Shown in pieces: positions 31,908 to 41,202 of a DNA stretch of 64,000 nt; position 1 is the first letter of the stretch; the number at the start of each line of letters is the position of its first letter. Origin of the DNA: JANPPS01 sp965246835 (GTDB taxonomy: Bacteria > Pseudomonadota > Alphaproteobacteria > Acetobacterales > Acetobacteraceae); the NCBI GenBank assembly GCA_965246835.1, contig CBDFFQ010000001.1:1798001-1862000 (forward strand). Direction: 5' to 3'. The notes below the pieces were generated by a model. The model saw nothing but the letters and a program-made list of their open reading frames with translations. It ran no database searches and was not told the origin of the DNA. Both the position numbers and the translations under genes were made by a program.

Positions 31908-33623
31908 ATGCTGACCCGCTTCTTCGCCTATTACCGCCCGCACCGCGCCCTGTTCCTGCTGGATTTCGGCTGCGCCGTGCTCTCCGGCCTGCTGGAGCTC
32001 GGGTTTCCCATGGCCGTGCGCAGTTTCGTGGACGATCTGCTGCCCGGGCGGGACCTCGGGCTCATTGCCGTCGCGTCCGTCGTGCTGCTTGCGGTCTATC
32101 TGCTCAACGCCGGGCTGATCGCAGTGGTGACCTATTGGGGCCACATGCTCGGCATCAACATCGAGACGGAGATGCGGCGGCGGGCGTTCGATCATCTGCA
32201 GAAACTGTCGTTCCGGTATTTCGACAACGAGAAGACCGGGCATTTGGTCGCGCGGCTGACCAAGGATCTCGAAGAGGTCGGGGAGATCGCGCATCATGGG
32301 CCGGAGGACCTGTTCATCGCGGTCATGACGTTCATCGGCGCGTTCATGCTGATGTTTGCCGTGAACCCCACACTGGCCTTGCTGACCGCGCTGATCGTCC
32401 CGGCGCTCATGGTGATCACCACGCGGTATGGCACGCGCATGACGCGGACATGGCGGGCGTTGTTCGGCCGGGTGGCGGCGTTCAATGCGCGGATCGAGGA
32501 GAATGTGGGCGGCATCCGCGTCGTGCAGGCGTTCGGGCGGGAGGATCATGAGCGGGCGCTGTTCGCCACCGACAATGCCCGGTATCGCACCACCAAGCTC
32601 GAGGCCTATCGGCTCATGGCGGCCAGCACGGCGCTGAGCTATTTCGGCATGCGGATGACTCAGATGCTGGTGATGGTGGCTGGCACCTGGTTCGTGTTGC
32701 AGGGATCTTTGACGCCGGGCGGGTTCGTGGGATTCTTGCTGCTGGTCGGTGTGTTCTTCCGGCCGGTCGAGAAGATCACGGGGGTGATCGAGACCTATCC
32801 CAAGGGCATCGCGGGTTTCCGGCGGTATACCGAGTTCCTCGGCACCGAGCCCGATATCGTGGATGCGCCGGCCGCCCTCCCGGCCCCGCAGTTGCGCGGG
32901 GATATCCGGTTCGAGGGTGTGGGGTTCGGCTATGCGCCGGGCCGTCCGGTGCTGGAGGGCATCGATCTCACGATCGGGGCCGGAGAGACCGTGGCGTTCG
33001 TCGGGCCGTCCGGTGCCGGTAAAACCACGCTGTGTTCGCTGCTGCCGCGCTTCTATGATGTCACATCTGGCCGCATCACGATCGATGGGCTCGATATCCG
33101 GTCCATGACCCTGGGCAGCCTGCGGCGGCAGATCGGCATCGTGCAGCAGGATGTGTTTCTGTTCGGCGGCACGATCCGCGACAACATCGCCTATGGCCGG
33201 CTGGACGCGACCGATGCCGAAATCCACCAGGCGGCCCGGCGGGCCCGGCTGGCAGAGACCATCGCCCGCATGCCCGACGGCTTCGACACCGTGATCGGGG
33301 AGCGCGGCGTCAAGCTGTCAGGCGGGCAGAAGCAGCGGCTGGCGATCGCGCGCATGTTCCTGAAGAACCCGGCAATCCTCATCCTGGACGAAGCGACCTC
33401 CGCCCTCGATACCGAGACGGAGAGGGCGATCCAGGCCTCGCTGGCGGAGCTGGCGGTGGGGCGGACGACGCTCGTGATCGCCCACCGGCTAGCGACGATC
33501 CAGGGTGCCGACCGGATCGTGGTCGTGGACTCCAGCGGCGTGGCCGAACAGGGCCGGCATCGGGAGTTGATGGCGCAAGGCGGGCTTTACCGGCGGCTGC
33601 ACGCGGCGCAGTTCGAAGTTTAA
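31908..33623 (+). CDS. ABC exporter, fused membrane and ATPase domains (MsbA/multidrug type)
   Basis: A 571-residue half-transporter. Residues 1-310 hold six membrane segments of the ABC exporter type (coupling region LQKLSFRYFDNEKTGHLVARLTKD split by loops, and ENVGGIRVVQAFGRED). Residues 335-571 hold the ATPase: Walker A GPSGAGKTT, Q-loop IVQQDVFLFGGTIRDN, signature KLSGGQKQRLAIARMF, Walker B ILILDEATSALD and H-loop IAHRLAT. It would work as a homodimer in the inner membrane exporting a lipid or drug-like molecule. No ribosome site is obvious before the ATG at 31908. No neighbouring substrate gene identifies its cargo. Confidence 0.9.
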   Translation: MLTRFFAYYRPHRALFLLDFGCAVLSGLLELGFPMAVRSFVDDLLPGRDLGLIAVASVVLLAVYLLNAGLIAVVTYWGHMLGINIETEMRRRAFDHLQKLSFRYFDNEKTGHLVARLTKDLEEVGEIAHHGPEDLFIAVMTFIGAFMLMFAVNPTLALLTALIVPALMVITTRYGTRMTRTWRALFGRVAAFNARIEENVGGIRVVQAFGREDHERALFATDNARYRTTKLEAYRLMAASTALSYFGMRMTQMLVMVAGTWFVLQGSLTPGGFVGFLLLVGVFFRPVEKITGVIETYPKGIAGFRRYTEFLGTEPDIVDAPAALPAPQLRGDIRFEGVGFGYAPGRPVLEGIDLTIGAGETVAFVGPSGAGKTTLCSLLPRFYDVTSGRITIDGLDIRSMTLGSLRRQIGIVQQDVFLFGGTIRDNIAYGRLDATDAEIHQAARRARLAETIARMPDGFDTVIGERGVKLSGGQKQRLAIARMFLKNPAILILDEATSALDTETERAIQASLAELAVGRTTLVIAHRLATIQGADRIVVVDSSGVAEQGRHRELMAQGGLYRRLHAAQFEV

Positions 33624-33644
33624 CGGAACTTTACGCTTCTTACG

Positions 33645-33672
33645 TTGGAATCGGGTTCGGAACGTGTATAGC
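33645..33672 (+). promoter_or_regulatory. Possible sigma-70-like promoter for the PEP-CTERM gene
   Basis: TTGGAA at 33645-33650 and TATAGC at 33667-33672 are separated by 16 nt. They sit 30 nt upstream of the GTG start of the PEP-CTERM gene in the short gap after the exporter gene. The gap is AT-richer than the surroundings. Consensus match is partial. Confidence 0.35.
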
Positions 33673-33701
33673 TACCAAAATCTGATCCATCGAGGTCCAT
33701 T

Positions 33702-34259
33702 GTGCGCAAAATGCGGACTGCACTACTCACAACGGCCATCGCCGTCCTGATCGCTGCGGCGCCGGCCGTGGCTACGCCCTACTCTGGCATAACCATCAAC
33801 AACGTGGTCGTGGCGGGCCAGACCTATTCCGTCAGCTTCTTCGACGGCGCATACGCCGACGCCCCGGCAACCCGGCGAACGTTCACGACGATCGGCGATG
33901 CCAATCTGGCCATCCAGGCGCTCGAGGCGAATGCGACGTATGTCTCGTTGACCGGGGCGGGGTTTGCCGGGACGATCATCGCCTATGGCGACATCACGAC
34001 CGGGACCGACGTGAACACGTCCCTGCCGGCGCAGGTGGTCGCTGCGGAAGTCGAGCGCCGCTGGCTGCCGCAGCCGTTCATCACCCAGGCCGCCGTCCTG
34101 GTGAATGAGGATTACGCGGCGAAGTATGGCTTCACCTTCGGCCTGTTCTCCCCGACGGTCAGCTTCAACGACACTGTTCCGGTGCCGGAGCCTGTCAGCC
34201 TCTCGTTGCTGGGCCTGGGATTGGCGGGCCTCGCGATGGCGCGGCGCCGGGCCGTCTGA
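33702..34259 (+). CDS. PEP-CTERM-sorted exported protein
   Basis: A 185-residue secreted protein. Signal peptide residues 5-25 (RTALLTTAIAVLIAAAPAVA). The mature domain has no family I recognise (GITINNVVVAGQTYSVSFFD). The C-terminus is a PEP-CTERM sorting signal: VPVPEP, a hydrophobic segment SLSLLGLGLAGLAMA and a basic end RRR. Such proteins are processed by exosortase and go to the envelope or extracellular matrix. No exosortase gene is in this window. The GTG start has GAGG 6 nt upstream; an in-frame ATG lies at 33711. The stop abuts the convergent AI-2E transporter gene. Confidence 0.88.
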   Translation: MRKMRTALLTTAIAVLIAAAPAVATPYSGITINNVVVAGQTYSVSFFDGAYADAPATRRTFTTIGDANLAIQALEANATYVSLTGAGFAGTIIAYGDITTGTDVNTSLPAQVVAAEVERRWLPQPFITQAAVLVNEDYAAKYGFTFGLFSPTVSFNDTVPVPEPVSLSLLGLGLAGLAMARRRAV

Positions 34260-36140
34260 TCAGGAGGCCAATTTGACGCAGTCCGTTACGGCCTGCGTCA
34301 GGTTGGTCGCGTAGTAGTCCGCGCCGATCACCTCGCGCACGCGGCTGTCCGTCAGCGCGGAATCGTCGGACGGCCAGGTCCCGACCAGGATCTTAGCGCC
34401 GGGGAGCCGCCGCCGTAGCCGCTGCATCAGGTAGCGCAGGTGCGCCGGGCTGCCGGCGATGTCCAGGTAGGAGATGCAGACCATCTCGATGCCTGAGAGG
34501 TCCAGCGTCGCGATGGCCTCCCGGGAGGCTGCGGCGTGCGGAGCCGTGCGGGCCGCCAGGCCGTGCTTTCCCAGCAATTGCGCCAACATGGCGGCCGCCG
34601 CTTCATCGAGCGGGCCACGGCCGGCGAGGCATAGGATGCGTGCCGGTGCGTCGTTGCCGGGTGTCCCGGGCCCGCTGGGTGGCGGGGATGCGGTGCGGGC
34701 CGCTTCGTCCATCGTGGCGTCTGCGGGCTTGGGCGGGTTTTCCGGCTTGGTGTCGGTGTGATCGTTCAACTCAGCGACCAGGCCCGTGATCGTAGACCGG
34801 ATGCGGTCGAGCTGCTTCGGCTGCAGAACGCCCCGTTCGGCGTCGGCGGCTGCGAGCTGCAGGCCTTTCAGCGCCACCTCGTCGTAATAGGTCGAGAGGC
34901 TGACTTCTTTCAGCATGCGTTCCGCATGATCCTGGGCCTCATCCGCGTCACCGGCGAGGATGCGTTGATAGAAACTCTCGACCGGTGTCAGCGCCGGGCG
35001 ATCCCCGAGCAGGACGTCCAGGAACTTGAGTTGCTCCACGTGCCGTCCGAGCACGACCAGGCACAGCGTCAACGGCATGGACAGGATCAGCCCGATCGGA
35101 CCCCAGAGCCAGCTCCAGAAGATGGCCGCGACCACGACGGCGAAGGGGGACATGCCGGTGCTGTGGCCGTATAGCATGGGCTCGACCGCCTGGCTGACCA
35201 GCAATTCGACGACGGCATAGAGCGCGGCCGTCCAGATCACCATGCTCCAGCCCGGATCGACGGCGGCAGCAAGGGCGATCGGCAGCCCGGCCGCGATGAA
35301 CGACCCGATATACGGGACGAACCGCATCAGCGCGGACAGCAACCCCCACAGGACCGGGTTCGGCACGCCGATGAAGAACAGCCCGGCGCCCACGACCACC
35401 CCGAACGTCGCGTTGACGGCGAGTTGGGTGAGCAAATATCGGCTGAGCCGCCGGGCGGCATCGTCCATGGCACCTGTGGTGCGGTGCAGGTCGTCGGAGC
35501 CGAACAGGCGAATCAACCGGTCCCGCAAATCTTCTTTTTGTAGAAGAATGAAGATCGCGACGATGAAGACGATCGCCGCGGTCTCTATTGGGGAAAGCAC
35601 GGTGGACAGGTAGTTCTTGACAACGGCCAGCGGTGAATCCGTGGGGGCGGCTTGTACCGGCTGGGGCGACGCACCTTGCCGCTCAGGCTCGGCCCGGCCC
35701 GGCGCGGCCGGCAGCTCGGGGGGCGGGCGGCCGATGCGGGACGCCAGATCGGAGATGCGCCCGACCGTGTAGCTCCGAACGGCTTCGACCTTCTTCTGCA
35801 CGGTCTCGGCATATTGCGGCAGCCCGGTCGCGAGCTGCGCGATCTGCGAGCCGATGACCGCGCCGATCCCCGAGACGATCCCCACAGCGAGTGCGGCCGC
35901 GAGCAGGACGGCCACTACCTTCGGCACGCGGATGCGGCGCAGAACGTCCACGACGGGCGACAGCACGAAGGACAGCAGCACGGCCAACGTGATGGGAATC
36001 AGCACCTCGCGGCCAAAGAACAGGGCAGCGATGATGACGACGAAGAGCTGGAGGGGAAACACGTCACCCCGCCTCGGAGCTTCGGACTCGACGCCGACGG
36101 GGCCGGGTAAGCCGGTGGAGGTGGCGGTCGGCTCTGTCAT
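34260..36140 (-). CDS. AI-2E/PerM-family transporter with C-terminal B12-binding-like domain
   Basis: A 626-residue membrane protein. Residues 30-390 form the AI-2E exporter domain: seven or eight hydrophobic segments, FGREVLIPITLAVLLSFVLSP, the NPVLWGLLSALMRFVPYIGSF hallmark, and WGPIGLILSMPLTLCLVV. A helical cytoplasmic stretch follows (FYQRILAGDADEAQDHAERML). The last 125 residues (from ARILCLAGRG to ADYYATNLTQAV) look like a cobalamin-binding-type Rossmann domain, but the DxHxxG cobalamin motif is absent. GGAG lies 8 nt before the ATG at 36140. The family is named for autoinducer-2 export, but many members move other solutes. The extra domain suggests ligand-controlled transport (inference). 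Confidence 0.85.
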   Translation of the reverse strand: MTEPTATSTGLPGPVGVESEAPRRGDVFPLQLFVVIIAALFFGREVLIPITLAVLLSFVLSPVVDVLRRIRVPKVVAVLLAAALAVGIVSGIGAVIGSQIAQLATGLPQYAETVQKKVEAVRSYTVGRISDLASRIGRPPPELPAAPGRAEPERQGASPQPVQAAPTDSPLAVVKNYLSTVLSPIETAAIVFIVAIFILLQKEDLRDRLIRLFGSDDLHRTTGAMDDAARRLSRYLLTQLAVNATFGVVVGAGLFFIGVPNPVLWGLLSALMRFVPYIGSFIAAGLPIALAAAVDPGWSMVIWTAALYAVVELLVSQAVEPMLYGHSTGMSPFAVVVAAIFWSWLWGPIGLILSMPLTLCLVVLGRHVEQLKFLDVLLGDRPALTPVESFYQRILAGDADEAQDHAERMLKEVSLSTYYDEVALKGLQLAAADAERGVLQPKQLDRIRSTITGLVAELNDHTDTKPENPPKPADATMDEAARTASPPPSGPGTPGNDAPARILCLAGRGPLDEAAAAMLAQLLGKHGLAARTAPHAAASREAIATLDLSGIEMVCISYLDIAGSPAHLRYLMQRLRRRLPGAKILVGTWPSDDSALTDSRVREVIGADYYATNLTQAVTDCVKLAS

Positions 36141-36363
36141 CCTACTCTCCGGGACCAACAGGCATAAACCTGTCTGGTCATCCGATAACGTTGCTGGCGG
36201 GGTAAGTTCCGCCCCGGCCGGTGCAATCCGGTCCGCCAACGTCGCCGGACCTGTGCCACGAGCTCGGTGCGGGGTAGCATAAGCCCCAGAGGATGAGCCC
36301 TGCAGACCGGCCGTCGCTGGTTCCGCGGCGTCCCGCGTCATGTGATTTGGGAAAGGACGTGGC

Positions 36364-37869
36364 ATGGTCATGGCGCGCCGCTCTGTGATCGCGGCACTCG
36401 GGATGGTGTCGCTGGCGCGCGTGGCGCACGGCGCAGTCGCGCACCGGCTGACGATCCTGCATGTCAACGACTTCCATTCCCGGCACGAACCCGTGGATGG
36501 CCGGGCGCTGACCTGCACCGCGGGCGAGGCCTGTTTCGGCGGCAGTGCGCGGCTGGCGACCGCGATCCGGATGGAGCGCGCGGCGGCGGAGGCGGAGGGC
36601 CGGGCCGTGCTGCTGCTGGATGGCGGGGACCAGTTCCAGGGCAGCCTGTTCTTCACCGCGCACCAGGGCATGGCGGAGCTGGCGGTGCAGCACGCGATCG
36701 GCGTGGATGCGATGACGATCGGCAACCACGAGTTCGACGCCGGGCCGGAGGTGCTGGGGCGCTATGTGGCAGCGGCGCTCTTCCCTGTGCTGGCGGCGAA
36801 CGTGGACGCGGGAGCCGAACCGGCGCTGGCGGGCCGGCTGCGGCCGTTCGCGGTGCTGGAGCGGGCGGGGCTGCGCATCGGCATCGTGGGCGTGACCACG
36901 ATGGAGGCGCTGACCGGTTCCTCGCCCGGGCCGCGCGTGGCGATTGCCGACCCGGCCGCCGCCTTGACGCGGGCAGAAGATGCCGCCCGGAACGAGGGCG
37001 CGCGCCTGATCATCGCGCTGACGCACGTGGGCGTGCTGGCCGATGCGGCGCTTGCGGGGCCGGCGGTGATCGTGGGCGGCCACTCCCACACCCTGCTGTC
37101 CAGCACCGAGCCCGGCGCGCTCGGCCCGCATCCGGTGCGGACGCCATCGGGCGCGTTGCTGGTGCAGGCCGGGGCGTATGGCCGGTATCTGGGCCGGCTC
37201 GACCTCGATGTGGCGGCGGACGGGACCGTGCTGGCGCATGGTGGGGCGTGCCGGCATATCGGATTGGAGCTGGCGCCGGACCCGGAAATCGCCGCGATCG
37301 TGGCGGCCTTCGCGGCGCCGCTGCAGGCGGTGCGGGCGCGGCAGGTGGGCGTGCTGGCGGAGGCGCTGGACATCTCGGGCTGCCGGGTCGGGCCGTGCCT
37401 GTTCGGCGCGCTGGTGGCCGGCGCCATGTTGGGCGCGGGGCGGGCGGAGATCGCGATCATGAATGCGGGCGGGCTGCGGACCGGGCTGCGCGCGGGGCCC
37501 GTGACGCTGGGGGACGTGCTGGACGCACAGCCCTTCGGCAACACGCTCGCCACCTTCGGCCTGCGGGGCTCGGATGTGGTGGCGGCGCTTGAGCAGGGGT
37601 TGCGGCAGGTGGGACGCGGCGCGTTTCCGCAGGTGGCCGGGGCGCGGTATCGCTGGGACGGTCCAGCGTTGGTCGTCGAGGTAAAGGACGGTGGGGCTTG
37701 GCAGCCCATCGAGCCGGGCCGGATGTATCGCGTGGCGACCAACAACTTCGTCCGCGGTGGCGGCGACGGCTACACGGTGCTGCGGGACCGCGCGATCGAT
37801 CCCTACGATGCCGGGCCGGGGATCGCGGAGCTGACGGCGGAGGTTATTTCGCTCCTGTCGGGACGATGA
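36364..37869 (+). CDS. UshA-type 5'-nucleotidase / metallophosphatase
   Basis: A 501-residue periplasmic phosphoesterase. It has a signal peptide (residues 1-24). The metallophosphatase metal motifs are LTILHVNDFHSR, LLDGGDQFQGS, TIGNHEFDAG, ALTHVG and VGGHSHT. The C-terminal nucleotidase domain has IAIMNAGGLRTGL, LGDVLDAQPFGN and NNFVRGGGDGYT. It would hydrolyse extracellular nucleotides or related phosphoesters using a two-metal site. AAGGA lies 6 nt before the ATG at 36364. It is transcribed away from the AI-2E gene across 223 nt in which I see no other gene. The stop runs into an inverted repeat. Confidence 0.92.
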   Translation: MVMARRSVIAALGMVSLARVAHGAVAHRLTILHVNDFHSRHEPVDGRALTCTAGEACFGGSARLATAIRMERAAAEAEGRAVLLLDGGDQFQGSLFFTAHQGMAELAVQHAIGVDAMTIGNHEFDAGPEVLGRYVAAALFPVLAANVDAGAEPALAGRLRPFAVLERAGLRIGIVGVTTMEALTGSSPGPRVAIADPAAALTRAEDAARNEGARLIIALTHVGVLADAALAGPAVIVGGHSHTLLSSTEPGALGPHPVRTPSGALLVQAGAYGRYLGRLDLDVAADGTVLAHGGACRHIGLELAPDPEIAAIVAAFAAPLQAVRARQVGVLAEALDISGCRVGPCLFGALVAGAMLGAGRAEIAIMNAGGLRTGLRAGPVTLGDVLDAQPFGNTLATFGLRGSDVVAALEQGLRQVGRGAFPQVAGARYRWDGPALVVEVKDGGAWQPIEPGRMYRVATNNFVRGGGDGYTVLRDRAIDPYDAGPGIAELTAEVISLLSGR

Positions 37870-37920
37870 TGGGTTCCACCCATCCTACGGTATGGCTTCG
37901 TAGGATGCGTGCAACCCATC
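37867..37920. repeat. Inverted repeat of the GTAGGATGGGTGGAACCC family, copy 1
   Basis: GATGGGTTCCACCCATCCTACG and CGTAGGATGCGTGCAACCCATC form a hairpin with a 10-nt loop between two convergent genes. It supplies the stop codons of both sides: TGA of the nucleotidase just before it, and TAG of the membrane protein within it. A second copy is at 42735-42787. Confidence 0.85.
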
Positions 37921-38640
37921 CCGGGCGCGCCGGACCCGGAGGTCCACGACCCGGCGGTGATACAGCAGGATCGCCAGCCCCGTGACCAGCGGGATCGCCC
38001 ACATCACGGGATGCAGCGCGAGCGCCGGGAACACCCGCACGGAGCCGAACGCCAGAAACGCGGTGTAAACAGAAATGCCGGCGCCGACGATGGCCTTGAT
38101 GTGCTCCTTCAGCCAGTCCATCGGGCCGTGGCGGCGCGCATAGAGGAAGGCCAGGTTGGTCCCGCCCGTCGCCACACCGACGATCGCGATCGCCATCATG
38201 AGCGGCTGGTCGATCCGCCACCCCTGCCACGCGCAGTTCAGCGCCGCCGCGATCACCGCGTATTGCAGGCCGAGGTTGAACCAGGTGCGGTTGGCCGCGA
38301 TGTCCCCCCGGTTCAGCACACATTGCCAGCCGTACCAGGTGAGATTGAGCGTCAGCACGCCGACATGCAGCATCATCCAGCCGAAGATGCCGCGGATGAA
38401 CGCCGCGTCGAACTGATCGGACAGATGCGGGTGGGTGCCGATCGGGTCGATGAGCGTGAACAGGCTCATGGCGACCGCCAGGCTGCCGGCGATCAGCAGG
38501 GACCAGGTGAACACCCGGCCCCAGCGCTTATGCGCGGCGCCGCCCTTGCGGCCGATCACCGGCACCCAGAATGCGAGGGCGCCGGTGGCCCCGGCCAGAA
38601 TGTGAGCGGCAATCAATGCCTGAAATGCCAGCAATTCCAT
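37885..38640 (-). CDS. DUF2306-like integral membrane protein
   Basis: A 251-residue protein with about seven hydrophobic segments. It opens LLAFQALIAAHILAGATGAL, followed by the loop GRKGGAAHKRWGRVFTWS. A later MDWLKEHIKAIVGAGISVYT segment leads into FLAFGSVRVFPAL. The KG-x-x-H-x-x-x-G loop is typical of DUF2306-type proteins of unknown function. The ATG at 38640 is chosen because the protein family pattern starts there; no good ribosome site is visible. It is divergent by 52 nt from the P450 gene. Function not known. Confidence 0.7.
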   Translation of the reverse strand: MELLAFQALIAAHILAGATGALAFWVPVIGRKGGAAHKRWGRVFTWSLLIAGSLAVAMSLFTLIDPIGTHPHLSDQFDAAFIRGIFGWMMLHVGVLTLNLTWYGWQCVLNRGDIAANRTWFNLGLQYAVIAAALNCAWQGWRIDQPLMMAIAIVGVATGGTNLAFLYARRHGPMDWLKEHIKAIVGAGISVYTAFLAFGSVRVFPALALHPVMWAIPLVTGLAILLYHRRVVDLRVRRARDGLHASYEAIP

Positions 38641-38692
38641 GATGTGACAGTGGCACTTGACACTTCCGGGTGTAAAGTTGCTCGCTCGCGCC

Positions 38693-40066
38693 ATGGATAT
38701 GCACCCGGGCCGTTACGTCCCGCCCCGGCCCAGCTCGCTGTCCGCCGTCACCGCGCTGCTGCGGGCGGCGCTGCGTGGCGATGGCGATCTGCTCAGCCTG
38801 CTGCCTGCCGCGGCCTACCGCGTGCCGATCGGGCCGCTCGGCTATTCCCGGCGGCAGATCCTGATCGTCAACCAGCCGGAGCTGGTGCGGCAGGTGCTGA
38901 CGGACGCTCAGGGCATCTTCCCGAAAAGCGACCTCATGGTGAACGCGCTCGCGCCGCTGATCGGGGACAGCATCTTCGTCAGCAGCGGCGCCACCTGGCA
39001 ACGCCAGCGCCACGTGATCGACCCGGCGCTTTCCATGATGCGGGTCGGCCGCGCCTATCCCGACATGCAGGCGGGCGCCGAGGCCTGCGAACACGCCCTG
39101 GCGGCCCATGCGCGGGATGGCGCGGCGTTCTCGCTCGACCTCGCGATGAGCCATCTGACGGCCGACATCATCTGCCGGACCGTGTTCTCCACGGGGCTCG
39201 AGACCCATGCGGCGCACGAGGTGTTCGAGGCGTTCACCGTGTTCGAGCGCAGCGTGGCCCAAGTCGAAATCCGGCGCCTGATCATGGACCGCGCCTGGAC
39301 CCAGGTGCCGCAGCGGGCCGACGTCCTGGAGTCCTGCGCCACGATCCGCCGCCATATGGGGGACCTGCTGGACACGCATCTGGGCACCACCCCGTTCGAC
39401 GACATCGCCGCCGCCGTGATCGCCGCGCGCGATGGCGACGGCGCCCCGGCGTTCGGGCGGGAGGAGCTGATCGACCAGCTCGGCGTGCTGTTCCTGGCCG
39501 GCCACGAAACCAGCGCCAGCGCGCTGACCTGGGTGTTCTTCATCCTGGCGATGCGGCCGGATTGGGTGGCGCGGATCAGGACGGAGGTGGCGGCGGTGGC
39601 GGGCGCCGGGCCGATCGGGTTCGAGCACACGAAGCAGATGCCGACCATCCGCAACATCTTTCGCGAGACGTTGCGGCTGTATCCCCCCATCACCTTCCTG
39701 CCCCGAGTGGCGAACGAGGCCACGATGCTCGGCACCACGCGCGTGCGGCGGGGCGCGCTGGTGATGGTGGCGCCCTGGGTGCTGCATCGGCATGAAGTCT
39801 ATTGGAAGGACCCGGCGGCGTTCGATCCAGACCGCTTCCTGCCGGACCGCGACCACGAACTCACGCCCGGCGCCTACATCCCGTTCGGCCAGGGGCCCCG
39901 CGTGTGCGCCGGCGCCGCGTTCGCCACCACGGAGGCGATGCTGCTGATCGCGCGCCTGTTCCGCGCCTTCGACTTCCACGTGGACCACCCCGGCCGCGTC
40001 CGCCCCGCCGCACGGCTCACCACGCGGCCCGTGCAGCAAATCATGTGCCGGGTGACGCCGGCGTGA
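38693..40066 (+). CDS. Cytochrome P450
   Basis: About 457 residues, cytoplasmic, no membrane anchor. P450 landmarks: I-helix AGHETS (269-274), ExxR in ETLR (325-328), the PERF-like region FDPDRFLPDRD and the heme-binding PFGQGPRVCAGAAFA with Cys405. The redox partner is not encoded nearby. It starts a three-gene operon with an ATP-grasp ligase (GTGA overlap) and a CrtI-like desaturase (16-nt overlap). Its substrate may therefore be a carotenoid or other isoprenoid or polyene product, which is inference from context. Starts at 38693 and 38699 are possible; neither has a strong ribosome site. Confidence 0.93.
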   Translation: MDMHPGRYVPPRPSSLSAVTALLRAALRGDGDLLSLLPAAAYRVPIGPLGYSRRQILIVNQPELVRQVLTDAQGIFPKSDLMVNALAPLIGDSIFVSSGATWQRQRHVIDPALSMMRVGRAYPDMQAGAEACEHALAAHARDGAAFSLDLAMSHLTADIICRTVFSTGLETHAAHEVFEAFTVFERSVAQVEIRRLIMDRAWTQVPQRADVLESCATIRRHMGDLLDTHLGTTPFDDIAAAVIAARDGDGAPAFGREELIDQLGVLFLAGHETSASALTWVFFILAMRPDWVARIRTEVAAVAGAGPIGFEHTKQMPTIRNIFRETLRLYPPITFLPRVANEATMLGTTRVRRGALVMVAPWVLHRHEVYWKDPAAFDPDRFLPDRDHELTPGAYIPFGQGPRVCAGAAFATTEAMLLIARLFRAFDFHVDHPGRVRPAARLTTRPVQQIMCRVTPA

Positions 40067-41202
40067 CGACGGTGTTGCTGACCTTGGGCCGGCTGCCGAA
40101 GGCGCTGGATCTGGCGCGTGGGTTTTCGATGGCGGGCTGCCGGGTGATCGTGGCGGAGCCGTTCGTGCGCCATCTGGCCGGCGCGTCCCGGCATGTGGCG
40201 CAAAGCGTCGTCGTGCCGTCGCCAAGCGCGGGCAAGGCGGCCTATCTCGACGCGCTCACGGCCGTGATCGAGCGGGAGGGCGTGGACCTCGTGGTCCCGG
40301 TATCGGAGGAGACGATGCACGTGGCCGCGCTGCGGGGCCGGACCGCGGCGCGCGTGTTCACGATGGACCAGCCGGCGGTGCTGGCGCTGCATGACAAGGC
40401 CGGGTTCGTCCGGGCGGGCGAGGCCTGCGGCGTGGCGGTGCCGGAGACGCATGCGTTGGGCTCGGACGGCGCCGTGGCGCTGGCGGCGGCGCGGGATGTG
40501 GCGGTGAAACCCATTTTCTCGTGCTCTGGCCGCGGCGTGCGCATCGTGCGGCGGGGCCAGCCCCTGCCGCCACCGGAGCCGGCCGTGGTGCAGGCGTTCT
40601 TGCCCGGCGAGGTCCACAGCTCCTGCACCCTGGCGCTGGATGGCCGGGCGGAGGGCACCGTGATCTACCGCGGCACCGTGCTGTCCGGCAGCGTGGCGGT
40701 CGCGTTCCAGCGCATCGAGCACCCCGGCATCACGGCGTGGATCGAGCGCTTCGTGGCCTCCGTCGGCTGGACCGGGTTTGTCTCTTTCGACTTCATCGTG
40801 GGCGAGGACGGGTCGGTGCACGGCATCGAGTGTAATCCGCGCGCAACCAGCGGCCTGCATTTCTGGCGGCCCGACAGCATCGCTCAAGCCATCCTGAGCC
40901 ACGGCCCGGTCCGATTGCGGCCGGAGACGGAATTGCAGCAGTTTTATTCGTGCCTGACCGAGGCCCAGCTGGCGCTGTTCCGGCGCGACGGCCCCGCCCT
41001 GCTGCGCCGCCTGTTCGGCACCCGGGATGTGACGTGGGACCGTGGGGACCCGATGCCGTTCGTGACCATGCCCTGGACGTCGTGGCGGATCATCGCGGAC
41101 TCGATCCGGCAGCGAAGGACGTTCGGAGAGGTCGCGACGCTCGACGTGGGCTGGTATGACGATCCGCCGCTTGCCAGGAGCCCGCCATGCCAGACGCCGT
41201 AA
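40063..41202 (+). CDS. ATP-grasp ligase-like protein
   Basis: A 379-residue protein from a GTG at 40063 that overlaps the P450 stop. The first 100 residues look like a pre-ATP-grasp Rossmann domain (TVLLTLGRLPKALDLARGF, VDLVVPVSEETMHVA). The ATP-grasp core follows: VAVKPIFSCSGRGVRIV, VVQAFLPGEVHSS, FVSFDFIVGEDGSVHGIECN and PRATSG. E-x-N-P-R supplies the metal ligands. These enzymes join a carboxylate to an amine or thiol through an acyl phosphate. The partner molecules are unknown. Placement between P450 and CrtI-like genes is unusual for a carotenoid operon. Confidence 0.85.
   Translation: MTTVLLTLGRLPKALDLARGFSMAGCRVIVAEPFVRHLAGASRHVAQSVVVPSPSAGKAAYLDALTAVIEREGVDLVVPVSEETMHVAALRGRTAARVFTMDQPAVLALHDKAGFVRAGEACGVAVPETHALGSDGAVALAAARDVAVKPIFSCSGRGVRIVRRGQPLPPPEPAVVQAFLPGEVHSSCTLALDGRAEGTVIYRGTVLSGSVAVAFQRIEHPGITAWIERFVASVGWTGFVSFDFIVGEDGSVHGIECNPRATSGLHFWRPDSIAQAILSHGPVRLRPETELQQFYSCLTEAQLALFRRDGPALLRRLFGTRDVTWDRGDPMPFVTMPWTSWRIIADSIRQRRTFGEVATLDVGWYDDPPLARSPPCQTP

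Noticed and set aside
38657..38662. TTGACA as a -35 box for the P450 gene.
   Set aside because: No -10-like hexamer lies 16-18 nt downstream; the sequence there is GCTCGC-rich. The match is probably chance.
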